The notes: generated from the letters alone by a model not told the origin. Positions 1 through 9,615 are shown, counted from the stretch's first letter. The stretch: 64,000 nucleotides of DNA from Schistocephalus solidus (GCA_017591395.1 WEDG01002026.1:1-64000); one strand, 5' to 3'. Numbers and translations: made by a program.

Positions 1-369
1 TTCTGCTGTTGCCGGCTGATGCTGATCGAGTGATTTGGAGCAGTTTGCTGGAACCTTCAAAGCCACACGGAAGGCTTCGCTGATGTCCATACGATGCCCG
101 GAATAAACCATGTGTGTACGCATAGGGTTGTTTATGCTTTCAACCTCGCTTTTTCTCTCCCAGGCCGGGAGGTGTCCGCTTATTCTTTTGACAGGTGCCA
201 ACTCGTTCGATCAATATAACCCGCTCCACAGGAGCAAGTAAATGAGTAGATGCACATGGAGGTGGTCCTAGCTGACAACCTATCCTTACCTACTCTGGGT
301 AAAACCAGGTTGGCTGAGAATACTATACGAACTGTCGCTGCTGGGAAGGTTCATGAAATGGCTTGGTTA
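1..369. other. unassigned sequence at window start
   Basis: I see no reading frame, tRNA-like box or repeat shared with the rest of the window. It precedes the C-terminal end of a minus-strand PLE fragment and may contain its unrecognisable 3' end. Confidence 0.4.
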
Positions 370-868
370 AGGCGTCATCCCAGGAGTTCACTTTAAGAAA
401 TAGGGTTTTGTTTTGTGCAGCAAGTGTGCAGGGTTTTTCGATGTAATAAATCTAGCTGGATACCCTTTCTCGTGAAGAAGGTACTGGATATTTTGAAACC
501 CTTTTTTCATACTGTCCACAGAACGAATCTTTTTAGCTCTTTGCCTCAAGCAGTGAACAGGCTTGCGTGTCTGTTGGGTACGAAATTGCCGAATTTCGTA
601 TATTGTCTAGACCAGTTTTTTTTTCGATAAACGCTCATTCGGACACTAGCGTCGGGTCCTCGGCTTTATAGGATGTCTAAGAAAAGAAGTGAACGTGCCT
701 TCATGAGTGGATGTGCCTGACCCTGTTGTGGCAAAGAAATCGTAAAGGTAGCGACCATAGTGTTTTAGCTTATTGAATTGATTACCTAGTTGAAATTTTT
801 ACAGCGTGCCCATGAAGACAGCATCCAAGAGAGGTCCAAGAGGTGAGCCCATAACAAAAATATCTCTT
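370..868 (-). pseudogene. Penelope-like element RT fragment (motif B to thumb)
   Basis: Read on the minus strand, this is the second half of a PLE reverse transcriptase. Near 845-810 the frame reads MGSPLGPLLDAVFMGTL, the PLE form of RT motif B. Near 750-720 KLKHYGRY is followed by a damaged motif C (the expected VDD is lost and reads LYD). Around 560-400 comes thumb-like sequence containing MKKGFQNIQYLLHEKGYPARF. Stops and frame slips separate these blocks, so it is a dead copy. It begins immediately downstream of a PLE terminal module (869-1000), so it looks like a 5'-truncated copy whose RT fingers and motif A are absent. The fragment at 2315-3110 on the same strand carries exactly the missing N-terminal half and may be the same lineage. 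Confidence 0.75.
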
Positions 869-1000
869 TGTCGATACAAGCAAAAATGCGAGTCCCAGAA
901 CGTAATTGAGAAGTAGACGCGATCGTTGGGTTAAAGAGTTTATGCGTCTGGCATTTCTGATTCCAATTTTGAACCCATCTTCAGACATATCATCAAATAG
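869..1000 (-). repeat. PLE terminal (pLTR-like) module
   Basis: On the minus strand this reads CTGAAGATGGG, a degenerate hairpin, a GAAATGCC block, then a conserved stretch resembling GATCGCGTCTACTTCTC and GGGACTCGCATTTTTGCTT. The same order recurs at 7965-8093 (-), 1903-2012 (+), 27884-28005 (+) and in part at 11731-11803 (+). The positions, between PLE pieces, suit the pseudo-LTR of PLEs. The stem is poorly preserved here. Confidence 0.6.
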
Positions 1001-1189
1001 GGTAATTTGTACACTGGGCACACCACAAGTTATAGGATGCAGTCGCTATGCTACTGCACACCTTCATCAAGGATGATTTCCCTCCCGAATTCCCATGAAA
1101 CTTCGTCAACCGGTGCATGAGCAAACGAGATAAACGACAAAATTGAACCGAACCTAAATATTGGCATCCGGTTCCATACGTCAAATAAT

Positions 1190-1900
1190 GCATCGGAGGC
1201 CGTAAGTCGCCATCTCACGCCACTTGGAGTCGGAGTCGTACACAGACCGGAAGTCACTATTCGGCGTCAGGTAAGGAGACTGAAGGACCCACTGCCGCGG
1301 CAAGAAACATCTGGCGTTGTTTATCGGATATGATGCAGTTACGGGCAAAGCAAATATATCGGGTAAACTGCAAGACTGTTTTAGACGCGAATTGTCAAAC
1401 ATGCGGCAACAGTGCGGTGAAATGGTGCTAATTCTCAAGTCTCAGCTCATTCAGCGAGAATCACCCACACAATTCAGTGCCATCGGGCCGAAATCCTCAC
1501 AAGAAGTGCTAATCGCGTGAGCTGAGAGTTGCCTGAATCATGGTTTTCAGGACCCCAGTCTATTAACAAATGAAATGACCAACCCAACCCATATTCGGTG
1601 TTAAGACTCAGTTTGGCCAGATCACTCGGCCAAGCGGGGAGGGCTCAGGCAAACACATTTTCCAATGCTGGTGCCGGTGAGCAAGATGGCCCAGCAATCA
1701 TCACACCAAGCCCCAATATGATTGATGAAATTTCAGCAAATAAGGACCTACATGCCCACAATCAAACAATTAACACACTAGAGGACAGTTATCCTCGATG
1801 GAGATGAGTCATTTCCTTCCATAGGATTACAGCAGCATCGCAACTGCATCCTATAAACACTGCAACTCTCTATGTACGAATTCGTCGTAGCTGATACTAC
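1190..1900 (+). mobile_element. PLE 3' part with GIY-YIG remnant (family A, copy 1)
   Basis: The plus frame through 1355-1510 gives YIG, then TARLF, TRIVKHAATVR and SAHSARITHTIQ, matching the order YIG - ET - R - EH - AVRR - AHS - TGH of PLE GIY-YIG nucleases, with stops replacing two residues. At 1541-1575 WFSGPQSINK follows, the C-terminal signature shared by several PLEs in this window. The domain would be an endonuclease nicking target DNA. About 700 bp are closely repeated at 27230-27890, and a diverged relative lies at 47960-48430. Several in-frame stops show it is inactive. Confidence 0.7.
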
Positions 1901-2290
1901 CTCTGAAGATGAGGTCAAATCAGAATCCGAAACGACAAACAAATGAAGTTCTTGTTTCTGCGATTGCGTCTTCCTCTCAATTACTTCCTGTGACTCGTGT
2001 TTTAGCTGTTTTGGTTATATATGATCGTGCAAGAATTGATCTAAACTTTCGCAAAATTACTACTATTGACAACCTATCTGCATGTAGTTTTTTTTGGAAA
2101 GCAGTGACATATCAGATGCGCAACTTGCAATTATGAGAGGTTTGGCAATCAACCCACCAAACAAACAAACAAATGAAGTTCTTGTTTCTGCGATCGCGTC
2201 TTCCTGTCAATTACTTCCTAAGACTCTCGTTTTAGCTTGTATCCACAGTCTGTTGGCTGTCAAAAAGGAATTGCACATTCAGTATGCATG
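1901..2290 (+). repeat. PLE terminal modules, two direct copies
   Basis: CTGAAGA at 1903-1909 and GAAACGAC at 1929-1936 bracket a potential hairpin and are followed by GCGATTGCGTCTTCCTCTC and CTCGTGTTTTAGCT. The segment from about 1937 is repeated at about 2166, giving a direct duplication with a roughly 230 bp period. The first copy follows the GIY-YIG remnant directly, as expected for a PLE 3' terminal module. Confidence 0.6.
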
Positions 2291-2314
2291 ATAGTAATTA
2301 TTTCCTTAGTGTAT

Positions 2315-3110
2315 TTTTTTATTTCTATTACAGGCTGATAAATCAATGGGTGATTGCAGATATTTTCGAATGTCTCGTGACAAGACGTCTAACGAGAACA
2401 TCCTCCTGCCCTGGAAGTTAATTTCGTTGACGTTGTTAGTGAAAACGAAGGTATTTGGATAGCTATGGGGTGCTAGCTGATGTTCTACGGGCTTTCTTTT
2501 CCTTGCTTACCACGTTGAGATTGCATAATACGGAGTGTTTTGCATGGCACAATCGGACGAATGAGCAGGCCGTCTTTGCGGACCTTCGGGATACCATACA
2601 GGACAGAGGCGTTTCGAGGTCACGGTCGCTTATGAGACCCCACGCTTGGAGTCTTTTTAAGCAGTCAGTCTGCTGTACCTCTTCTCCTTCCGTGCAATCC
2701 ATTTATTTTTCTACTTTTATCCATTTTGTCTCGATGGATGGACTGCATTTTTGCCACATAGTTCAATCTTTCCATTATAATGACGTCTGTTCCTTTATCG
2801 GATCTAGTTGTCGAAGCTGTTTTAACTTCTCAACGTGTGATTTTGTCGACAGTTCCAGGCTTTGTGGTCTCTTTTTCAGGCAATGATAAATTATACCCGA
2901 CAGTGTTGATTTAAAGTGTTGGGCACACTCTGCGGAGACGGGGTTTAGATTGGACATTTGATTCCAGAGCTTCTGTACCACGGTTTCTAATTTCAACTGG
3001 TTAAATTTACGACGAGGCATGCAGAATTTAGCACCAAGAAATAATGCTTCAAGTGATGTTTTATCGAGTGTCTTAGAAGAACGTCTGTGTAGGCAGCCAT
3101 GCTTTTGGTT
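2315..3110 (-). pseudogene. PLE N-terminal and RT finger region
   Basis: On the minus strand LFLGAKFCMPRRKFNQL (about 3050-3000) is followed by a helical stretch, then DKGTDVIMERLNYVAKM (about 2800-2747), YGIPKVRKDGLLIRPIV (about 2605-2550), and NEINFQGRRMFSLDV (about 2440-2380) at the place of RT motif A, whose aspartate is kept. This is the canonical order of PLE ORF N-termini. Frame slips and stops lie between the blocks. The piece ends at about 2315, against plus-strand PLE terminal modules. The rest of such an RT occurs on the same strand at 370-868. Confidence 0.8.
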
Positions 3111-4390
3111 TCATTTCGTACATCCTTTGAAGTTGTGACGATTTCTTTGCATAACAGCTAACTTCTTATCATTTGTCCTCTGCCAGGTTGTCCTGAATAA
3201 CGATGCGTAGCCAGACGTGACGTTCTACTACTTTCATCGTGAAAAGGGTGTTTGGTAGTTGATTCTCAAGGTTTCAGTGTTATAACCAAAGGACACCTGG
3301 GAAATCAAATGCAGGTTGTTAAATTGACGGAAAGATTGGATTCGTGATCGCACAACCTGGCAAGAAGGTGAATCGTGTTCAAACAGTTCTCTCTTGTGTG
3401 TAGCATAAGATTCTGCTTAGCAGCCATCTGCTTGCTCACGAATCAGTAGTGACGATGTTAGCATGCACTCAACGTTTGCCACTAAAATCCTATTGTATAG
3501 AAGGTATGAACTTTACTACGAAAGTTTCCTTACCCCTTTTAATTTTATACTCGTCATTGCATAGGTCAAAAATGGATTTGCAGAAGATATTCTATCTCAT
3601 GAAATATCAATCAAATTCAGAAACGTGTTCTCGATTCAAACAAAATACCTAATTAAAGATTAACTATTTATTATTATGCAGTGTACTTCAAAGATACTTT
3701 AAAAAAGGGTAACTTGATGGGTATGCATTACTATGATTACTTTACCGTATATTTATAAATGTTTATATATTTATGGAAAAAATGCACAAAAATATATTTT
3801 ATTGTGCTCGTTCGCTAGAAAAGTACGTCCACAACAACTTTTATGCTTTAAGATAGGTTAACTTACGATTATAAAAGAGTCTAATTATGAGAATTTTAAG
3901 ACTGTTAGATGTTCATTCATAATACATCCTATCCGTGAAGCTAGTCAGGTTTCCTTTAAAGTTTACAACATGATCCACATCCATCGCACAATTTTTTGAG
4001 CACTTTGTTACGTCTTCCTCCCAGCATCACGACATATGTGGTTTTGTTTAGACACATTTTATGCATCATGCAAGTTGCAGAACTTGGATGCAAGTCCTAC
4101 AGCCGACAATTTAGAAAGTTTTTCTGAACCGAAATCTACCATTTCTTCTAGCATAAAATTTAGAGGAGAAAAAGTAACTTTACCAGTATAAAAAAGTGTA
4201 ATTTTGTGCATGGTTTCAAAAAGACATTTAAATTTACAAAAGCATTGTACTGCTGAAGAAGACCTTATGCTCGACGACATAGAGAAGAACATCGAATTTG
4301 TTTAAATAAACGGCAAAAATATGAATCTGCGACCAGAAAACAGGCTAAGAAAGAGGACATGGGGTGGATGGAAGTTCACTGCTCGGTTAC
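3111..4390. other. AT-rich region without recognisable gene
   Basis: Only short open frames without known motifs. Poly-A/T runs are common between 3650 and 3900. I see no repeat shared with other parts of the window. Confidence 0.4.
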
Positions 4391-4412
4391 GGTAAGTAAG
4401 TAAGTAAGTAAG
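4391..4412. repeat. tetranucleotide microsatellite (GTAA)n
   Basis: Five tandem GTAA units in an otherwise non-repetitive stretch. The neighbourhood to 5090 holds no recognisable gene. Confidence 0.9.
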
Positions 4413-5093
4413 GCCATCCTGCCTATAAAAGAGGACAATGTTGAACGCGGGTGATATTTTGTGGCTTTTCTTTGTACATCATAACACCTTAAATACTCTA
4501 TCGAGAAACACTGAGGAGCATCAATGGAGTTAACATACAATAAAACACTTCTAAATGAAGTCCTGGGGTAAAGGAGATAAAACTGGCAGTGGCAGTCGGA
4601 TTTCAAAGAGTCAACACGTTTAAAAGCGTTTCAATGGAAGAGCGAATTCTTTTTCCCCTGTCGAATTCTTTGCTTTGGTCTCTCTCGTAGAGGCCAAAGA
4701 CTCCTGCTTTGATTCAGTTGAATAAGAGAGATGTAAACGAAAGGGTGCTTGGAATATATGACTTTCTTCAAATGTTCGTTGAAGTAAAAAGCCCACTTCG
4801 GTGACAAATGTACATCCATATTAATGAGCTGGATAAGTTATCGTCCAGTAAACAAATTATAATGTTTTGGTAAGCAAATTGTAATGTTCCGATCGTTTGT
4901 ATTTTCCTTCCAAAAACGTTGAAGATTCTTTTGCCAATGTCAAGGAGAGCGCAACTTTGTTTAATTAACAGTTAGAACTAAGGATTGGGACATCACTTGG
5001 TAACACAGGTAGAGCAAAAACTACTTTTGCTTACCTGTTTTGACGTTCTGACACCATCAACAATTCAGCTGAGTAGATAAGTAAATGAAGTAC

Positions 5094-5192
5094 TCATAGT
5101 AGCAGTAAAAGTTGTAGTACTAGTAGTAGTAGCAGTAATAGTAGACGCAATAATAGTACCACTAGTAGTAAAAGTAGTAGTAGTTAAATTAG
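5094..5192. repeat. imperfect AGT trinucleotide tract
   Basis: About 100 bp dominated by AGT/AGTAGT units with scattered substitutions (AGC, AAT, AAA). It encodes a Thr/Ser-rich shadow ORF on the minus strand that I do not regard as real. Confidence 0.85.
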
Positions 5193-5685
5193 TTTTTTTC
5201 AGAACATGTCTGGATGACCAGAGTAGGTATAAACTCTCGAGAAGAAGCAAGATAGAACCGACCTACATTGGCTACCCTCAGTGTTTTAATCCTAAGCATA
5301 TGCTCGTGGAATCACTGAAGCTAAGAACTCTGTAATGAGAAAGTTGAGAGTTTTTATTCGGGTGCTTCATATTAGAAAGTAGTAAAAATATAATATCCAA
5401 ACCTTTGGCTATAATCTCTTATGAATAATATAAAAGACTCTCAGTTCTTTTGTAAAGAATGGAAGCTAAGTTATATTTCTAGATCGTTAAAAAGCATTTG
5501 TGGAATTCTGCAAGAACTCCCATGTTTCAATTGAAAAGTGAGTTGGAAAATACATAGTTACGGTAATTCATATTCAGGCCGTATCAATTACATGGGGAAT
5601 GGAATAATGAGCTATTTACAGAATTTACATACGTCTTGAGTATATATACATATATATGATGAAATGGAACAGACAAAGAGTCAAA
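5193..5685. other. AT-rich region, nothing recognised
   Basis: No coding signature, no tRNA-like box and no internal repeat. It ends in a short (TA)-rich stretch near 5640-5656 before the first SINE unit. Confidence 0.4.
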
Positions 5686-5689
5686 GTCT

Positions 5690-6052
5690 GAGCTCCAGGG
5701 CACAACGGAACATACATGTTCCTTAAGCAGATCGGTGAGCCCCACATTATCATCATATTCCCGATCACAACCGACAAAACAACGAGCCCGTGGCTCAATG
5801 GTAGAGCGTTCGACTCAAATACTAAGGTCGTGGGTTCGAATCCCAGGTGTGCCACACTTGGGATTGGGTATGACTGGCTGATGACGGCTAATAAGCCAGA
5901 AATGGCCATTCCGGTCTCCCTTGTATTTGTCGGTTCCATTTCATCATATGCTACACGTCGCTATGCGATCGCTCGCGAGAGCTCTAGTCTGAGCTCCAGG
6001 GCACAACGGAACATACATGTTCCTTAAGCAGATCGGTGAGCCCCACATTATC
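5690..6052 (+). mobile_element. tRNA-derived SINE (family 1)
   Basis: The tRNA-like head spans about 5785-5854. Its A box contains TGGCTCAATGGTAGAGCG and its B box GGTTCGAATCC (5833-5843) is a perfect pol III internal promoter. A conserved body follows (GGGATTGGGTATGACTGGC through GTCTTTGTCGGTTCC-like sequence). A block of about 65 bp containing GGAACATACATGTTCC occurs before the head (from 5690) and again after the body (from 5993), so units are arranged with a period of about 303 bp. It ends in a (TA)n tail. Further copies lie at 8786, 9613, 10122 and 11845. Confidence 0.9.
5785..5854 (+). promoter_or_regulatory. pol III A/B-box tRNA-like head of SINE
   Basis: The A box TGGCTCAATGGTAGAGCG and B box GGTTCGAATCC are spaced as in a tRNA. 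The tRNA fold is recognisable but it sits inside a repeat unit copied many times, so I call it a SINE promoter rather than a functional tRNA. Confidence 0.8.
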
Positions 6053-6074
6053 ATATATATATATATATATATAT
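6053..6074. repeat. (AT)n microsatellite between SINE and PLE
   Basis: Uninterrupted AT dinucleotides. Similar tracts separate repeats at 9006, 9569 and 11805. Confidence 0.95.
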
Positions 6075-6118
6075 GAAAAGAGTAAGGGGTTCTTCGGAAA
6101 ATGCGAGTTGTACTCGTG

Positions 6119-6152
6119 AATTTTCGAGCTGGTCACACCAACCCGTCTTCAG
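6119..6152 (-). other. conserved hairpin of a PLE 3' end
   Basis: On the minus strand CTGAAGA (6152-6146) is followed by one base, an 8-bp stem (GGGTTGGT with ACCAGCTC, two G-U pairs, loop GTG) and then GAAAA. This is the layout seen in the terminal modules at 8060-8093 and 11731-11764. It lies downstream of the GIY-YIG coding region of the PLE at 6241-7957, where a PLE 3' terminal module is expected. Confidence 0.55.
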
Positions 6153-6240
6153 ACATAATAAATAAAAGTGAGTGTTAGAATATCGCACTAGACAGGCTGG
6201 CGTGACAGGGCCAACAGACCATTGGCTTGCATAAGTTGAG

Positions 6241-6960
6241 TCATGTTGGATTTTGAGCTAGGGGAAGGGGGAGGTGGAACAACTGCGGTTCCTGGTGCTG
6301 CAGGGAGAGGGTGGATGGTGGATCATTTGGATTCCGGGTGGCTGGGTTGCCGGTAATTGATGTGGCATTTAGACGGGGGGCGGTGAGTCGTAAACGTAGA
6401 CCCTCATAATGGATGTCCAGGTCAACATGGCGGATGATACTGCCCGCACAGGAGTACCAGGACTTCTCTCGCTCCTTTTGTGTTGGCCATGGCAGCGACC
6501 TCAGTTTCTTCCCAATTGAATCGATGATCGCACTCGAGTGCGTGCGCAAATATGAGGGACAAAGGGTCTCGGCGGCGGACGGCTAGTTTGTGCTCATTAA
6601 TGCGGGTGCCCAGGCGTCGACCCGTATGCCCAATATAAACACAAGAGCAATTTGCGCACGGGATGCGATAAATTACGTTGGTTTGTTGAATTTTGGGGAT
6701 GGGATCCATTATTCGGGATAGTGTGGTGCGTAGTGAGGATGCTGGCTTGTGAGCGACGTGTATACCAAGGCGATTCAACTGCCGAGCGATTACCTCAGAG
6801 GCCCCCTTCATATAAGGCAGGGAGTAGAATTTTCGTGCCACAATTTCTCCGTTTGGGGTGGGGCCTTGCAGTTGGGCCTTGTGCCTGAGGCAGTTCTTTA
6901 CGAAACTAACTGGATACCCGTTACACCGAAACAACAGATATAGGTAAGCGAGCTCTTTTT
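6241..6960 (-). pseudogene. PLE GIY-YIG endonuclease domain and C-terminus
   Basis: The minus frame from 6934 starts in the RT-to-nuclease connector (MFRCNGYPVSFVKNCLRHKA) and continues to TNVIYRIPCANCSCVYIGHTG. This has the VIY and YIG motifs with a Cys-x2-Cys-like spacing typical of PLE GIY-YIG domains. LGTRINEHKLAVRRRDPLSL then gives the conserved Arg and Glu-His. Around 6470-6460 the frame slips. In the next frame KSWYSCAGSIIRHVDL...YEGLRLRL supplies the C-terminal signature. The product would nick target DNA for retrotransposition. It is separated from the RT by a frameshift, so a full protein is not encoded. Confidence 0.85.
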
Positions 6961-6968
6961 TAAGGATA

Positions 6969-7957
6969 TCATCGCTGTTGCAGTAACGGTATGCCCGGTG
7001 GAAAAGAGTTCGGACGCAGCTTCTTTATGAGCTGCTGGGTGGTTGCTTCCATACTGGAGGATAATCTCAGCATTAGATCCCTTCCTATGGATGCTTGTTG
7101 CGAGACTACCATCATGTCTCCTACTGCCTCTTCACGAGTGAACTGTATGACTGGGAAAACACCATTCAGCCTCTGATGCAGTTGCTCAACTTCGCAGTTC
7201 TTTATTACGACAAAGGTGTCATCTACTTGTCGAAGCCAGATTTTGGGCTTGAGAGTTTGGAAAAAATCTTCTTCTAGTCGTTGCAAAACCAATTCAGCGA
7301 GTAGTCCTGATATTGGCGAGCCCATCGGGGTGCCCTTTACCTGTTGGTAGTACTTATTGTCGAATTGACAGTAGTAGTTCCTAAGGCAGAGTTTGAGCAG
7401 TTCTATAATATGCTGCGTTGGAATTTCAACGGGATTGTTCTGTAGGCGTTGAGCTACGCATTCAATTGCCAAGTCATGTGGTATGGAAGAAAACAAGGCA
7501 ACGACGTCGAAAGACAAGATGCATACATCAGTTCTTACTTTGAGGCCTTTGATCCTTTGGAGAAATGCGTGAGAGTTGTTAATGCTGTATTCGGATCCAT
7601 GTGTTAGCTGCTTCAGGTGCCTGTACAACCACTTAGCTATGTTGTACGTAGGTGATCCGATCAGTGGGACATCCGGTTTGTGCACTTTCGGTAGACCGTA
7701 TGCGCGTGCGATACGGGGATCTCCGAGGGTCATAAACTTTGAGTCAGCTGAACTTATGACTTTCAGACGAGCGAGCTCATTGGCCTTTTTCTTGATGGCT
7801 GCGGTTTGCTTTTTTGTCGGGTCTTCGGCAAGAAGATTATAGGCCTCAATATCATTGAAGATGTTGTTAGCCTTATTAACGTAGTCATATTTATCCCTGA
7901 TAACAGTACCACCACCTTTGTCAGCGGGAACAACGACAATATTTTCATCCGATTTCA
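6969..7957 (-). pseudogene. PLE reverse transcriptase domain, best preserved copy
   Basis: An open minus-strand frame of about 329 codons. In order it shows DENIVVVPADKGGGTVI (PLE N-terminal DKG block, about 7957-7905), AYGLPKVHKPDVPL, then VCILSFDVVALFSSIP (motif A, Asp present), QVKGTPMGSPISGLLAELVL (motif B) and WLRQVDDTFVV (motif C with the catalytic VDD). After FTREEA the frame is lost: the expected thumb block (SNHPAAHK, then SCVRTLFHRAYRYC) is found in other frames at about 7060-6970. The catalytic palm therefore survives, but the junction to thumb and nuclease is broken by at least two indels. The frame opens directly behind a PLE terminal module at 7965, so the start is a truncation point and not a true N-terminus. 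Confidence 0.9.
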
Positions 7958-7964
7958 GTGATCA

Positions 7965-8100
7965 TTATCCTTGTGCCTCATCAATAGAAGCGAAAATGCG
8001 TGTCCCCTGACATAAATGAGAAGAAAAGGCGATCTCAGGGACTATAGGTGTATTGTCCTGACGTTTCAAAAGCATACAAGCTTCCATCGTCGGAGGTGAG
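7965..8100 (-). repeat. PLE terminal (pLTR-like) module
   Basis: From 8093 downward on the minus strand: CCGACGA, one base, the stem GGAAGC/GCTTTT around TTGTAT, GAAACGTC (8067-8060), then GATCGCCTTTTCTTCTC and GGACACGCATTTTCGCTTC. It is joined at about 7964 to the interior of the PLE ORF and preceded by the C-terminus of another PLE copy, the head-to-tail partial tandem typical of PLEs. Confidence 0.65.
8060..8093 (-). other. conserved hairpin, hammerhead-core-like
   Basis: Core CCGACGA (8093-8087), a 6-bp stem with one or two G-U pairs (8080-8085 with 8068-8073), then GAAACGTC followed by AGG, which can pair with CCT just before the core. It resembles a hammerhead ribozyme, but the core U is replaced by C and there is no room for a closed helix III, so activity is doubtful. 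Confidence 0.4.
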
Positions 8101-8309
8101 TATCGTACCGCGTCTCACAGTATTTATAGGGGGTGATAGCCATTTTTGGAACACAGCGTTGATTGGACGGGTTTATCTTAACAGTGTGCACTATGGGAGG
8201 ACGGGGTGGGGGAGTCCTTAATTGGCTTTGGCGTTCTTTGCCGGCATACACACAGGAATCATCTCTGTCGTCACCGGGGTGAAGAAAGGGGGGGAGGAGG
8301 AAATTGCTG

Positions 8310-8785
8310 TCAGTTGACATGTCTCTCGTTGAGGGGGGCGGCCATTGTCTGGGTCCGCATTGACCTTAATTGGCGCCCTGGGTCGATAGTCATGTTTGTG
8401 TCCTGAGTGCATGCCTCCTCGTCTGTCGAAGTAGTAATTGATGCGGCGGTGATCATGATTGCGCCTTCGTCGGCCCCGAATTGTGGCGTGGTTAGATGCA
8501 TATCCGTCCTAGGCTCTCCCGCGGTGGAATTCACGTTTGGCCTAATTCCGTGTTTGCTCTTACATTCGATGAGCTGCGCCAGGAGAGCCTGATAGGCTGC
8601 CCGAAGGGCGACACAACGGTTGATCGAAGTAGGTTCAGTGTGCCAGGCTTCGATTGTTTCCCTGGTTACGCGGTCATTTCCTCGAACCAGGATTTCGGCA
8701 TTTTGGAAGGCGAACGTGTGCCCAGAATGTGCACAGTGATCCGCCACCAGGGACAATGGGTCCATTCTCCTCACTGCCCCGCAAA
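8310..8785 (-). pseudogene. PLE C-terminal fragment (after GIY-YIG)
   Basis: The minus frame begins inside the GIY-YIG domain (AVRRMDPLSLVADHCAHSGH) and continues TFAFQNAEILVRGNDRVTRE, then IEAWHTEPTSINRCVAL and AAYQALLAQL, the PLE C-terminal signature (about 8662-8575). A low-complexity tail runs to a stop near 8310. The closest relative in the window is the copy at 10380-11262 (RRMDPLSLVVEHCADSGH). The upstream RT and first half of the nuclease are gone. At about 8785 the PLE is cut abruptly and joined to the B box of a SINE. Confidence 0.8.
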
Positions 8786-9005
8786 TCGAATCCCAGGTGT
8801 TCCACACTTGGGATTGGGTATGACTGGCTGATGATGGCTAATAAGCCAGAAATGGCCATTCCGGTCTCCCTTGTCTTTGTCGGTTCCACATTATCAACAT
8901 ATGCTACACGTCGCTATGCGACTGCCTGTGAGTACTCCAGTCTGAGTTCCAGGGCACAACAGAACATAAATGTTCCTTAAGCAGATCGGTGAGCCACACA
9001 CTATC
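8786..9005 (+). mobile_element. SINE family 1, truncated at the B box
   Basis: Starts within CGAATCCCAGGTGT, half of the B box, and continues through the conserved SINE body and the GGCACAAC...GTTCCTTAAGCAG block into a (TA)n tail. The tRNA-like A box is missing, so it cannot drive its own transcription. The 5' break coincides exactly with the end of a PLE fragment. Confidence 0.85.
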
Positions 9006-9023
9006 ATATATATATATATATAT
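9006..9023. repeat. (TA)n microsatellite
   Basis: TA tract at the 3' end of the SINE and the start of the hammerhead-like repeat. Confidence 0.95.
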
Positions 9024-9256
9024 CGGGTAAATAATTTCTGAAATTATTTAGTGCAGGACATGGAGTCAGGTGATTCGGACATGACTTTTTAGGGTCAGAC
9101 CCGAAATTTCAATGAACATTTGGGTCAAATACAATCAATCACTGTGGAATAACCATGTAATGCCCATTCTACAAACAAGTAGTACTACAAGTAGTATGAA
9201 TCTTATATGACAAAAAGACGTTATACCGTTCTTCCGTCAAAGATACTAGCTAAAAG

Positions 9257-9329
9257 CCCAGATACGTGTTTCACCGATGTTTCTGCTGCTGTGTGACACA
9301 ACATCGAGGGGTTCGAGCTCCTCAGTGGG
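9257..9329 (-). ncRNA. hammerhead ribozyme-like motif (minus copy)
   Basis: Read on the minus strand: helix I strand CCCA (9329-9326), core CTGAGGA (9325-9319, fits CUGANGA), stem II strands GCTCGA and TCGGT (9318-9313 and 9277-9273, one bulge), core GAAA (9272-9269), a tiny helix III CACGTA (9268-9263), the U-C cleavage dinucleotide (9262-9261) and the helix I partner TGGG (9260-9257). All invariant core bases are present. The outer helix III pair is C-A, so folding may be weak or need dimerisation. Assignment is from pattern and pairing only. Confidence 0.6.
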
Positions 9330-9449
9330 TCCTCCAGTCATGTTCGAATCACCTGACTCCATGTCCTGCACATTATAATTTCAGACATTATTTCCTTGAT
9401 TATTCTCTGGAGTCCATATACCAGAAACCGCATAGAGAACGCTGGGGGA

Positions 9450-9521
9450 CCCACTGAGTAGCCGAACCCCTAGTTGCTGTGTCACGCAGCAGCAGAAACA
9501 TCGGCGAAACACATGTCTGGG
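9450..9521 (+). ncRNA. hammerhead ribozyme-like motif (plus copy, core mutated)
   Basis: Helix I CCCA (9450-9453) with TGGG (9518-9521). The core reads CTGAGTA (9454-9460), where the position expected to be G8 is U. Stem II is GCCGA/TCGGC (9461-9465 with 9501-9505), extended by GTTGCTG/CAGCAGC (9473-9479 with 9487-9493). GAAA lies at 9506-9509, helix III is CACATG (9510-9515), and U-C is 9516-9517. Stem pairing is better than in the minus copy, but loss of G8 predicts little or no cleavage. Confidence 0.6.
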
Positions 9522-9565
9522 CTTTTAGCTAGTATCTATGTCGGAAGAACGGTATAACGTCTTTG

Positions 9566-9568
<3 letters not shown>

Positions 9569-9612
<44 letters not shown>
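9569..9612. repeat. (TA)n microsatellite
   Basis: About 44 bp of uninterrupted TA between the plus-strand end of the hammerhead-like repeat and a minus-strand SINE. Confidence 0.95.

Positions 9613-9615
<3 letters not shown>

Larger units (their letters stand above)
9024..9568. mobile_element. inverted pair of hammerhead-bearing short repeats
   Basis: A unit of about 190 bp is present twice in opposite orientation. The minus-strand unit (about 9390-9200) is continuous. The plus-strand unit is split: its first part (9024-9085, containing CAGGACATGGAGTCAGG) lies before the minus copy and its second part (9440-9568) after it. Both contain a ribozyme-like core, and both end in GAACGGTATAACGTC...GTCATA, followed on the plus strand by (TA)n. 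No protein is encoded. A 3' fragment of the same unit occurs at 38190-38262. It behaves like a non-autonomous retroelement; grouping it with PLE or retrozyme-type elements is inference. Confidence 0.7.

Noticed and set aside
860..935. Extended RT reading before motif B (HFCLYRQRDIFVMGSPLGP)
   Set aside because: The nucleotides 870-935 align better with the PLE terminal module found at 7985, 1950 and 27945, so only the part from MGSPLGP onward is taken as RT.
1040..2310. Nested insertion of one PLE into another at 370-3110
   Set aside because: Plausible, because the two RT halves on the minus strand complement each other, but the terminal module at 869-1000 suggests the 370-868 piece is an independent 5'-truncated copy. 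Left undecided.
5094..5250. Thr/Ser-rich small protein on the minus strand
   Set aside because: It is the translation of an imperfect AGT microsatellite.
5785..5854. Functional tRNA gene
   Set aside because: A and B boxes are good, but the sequence is the head of a repeat unit found many times, and the unit continues into a SINE body.
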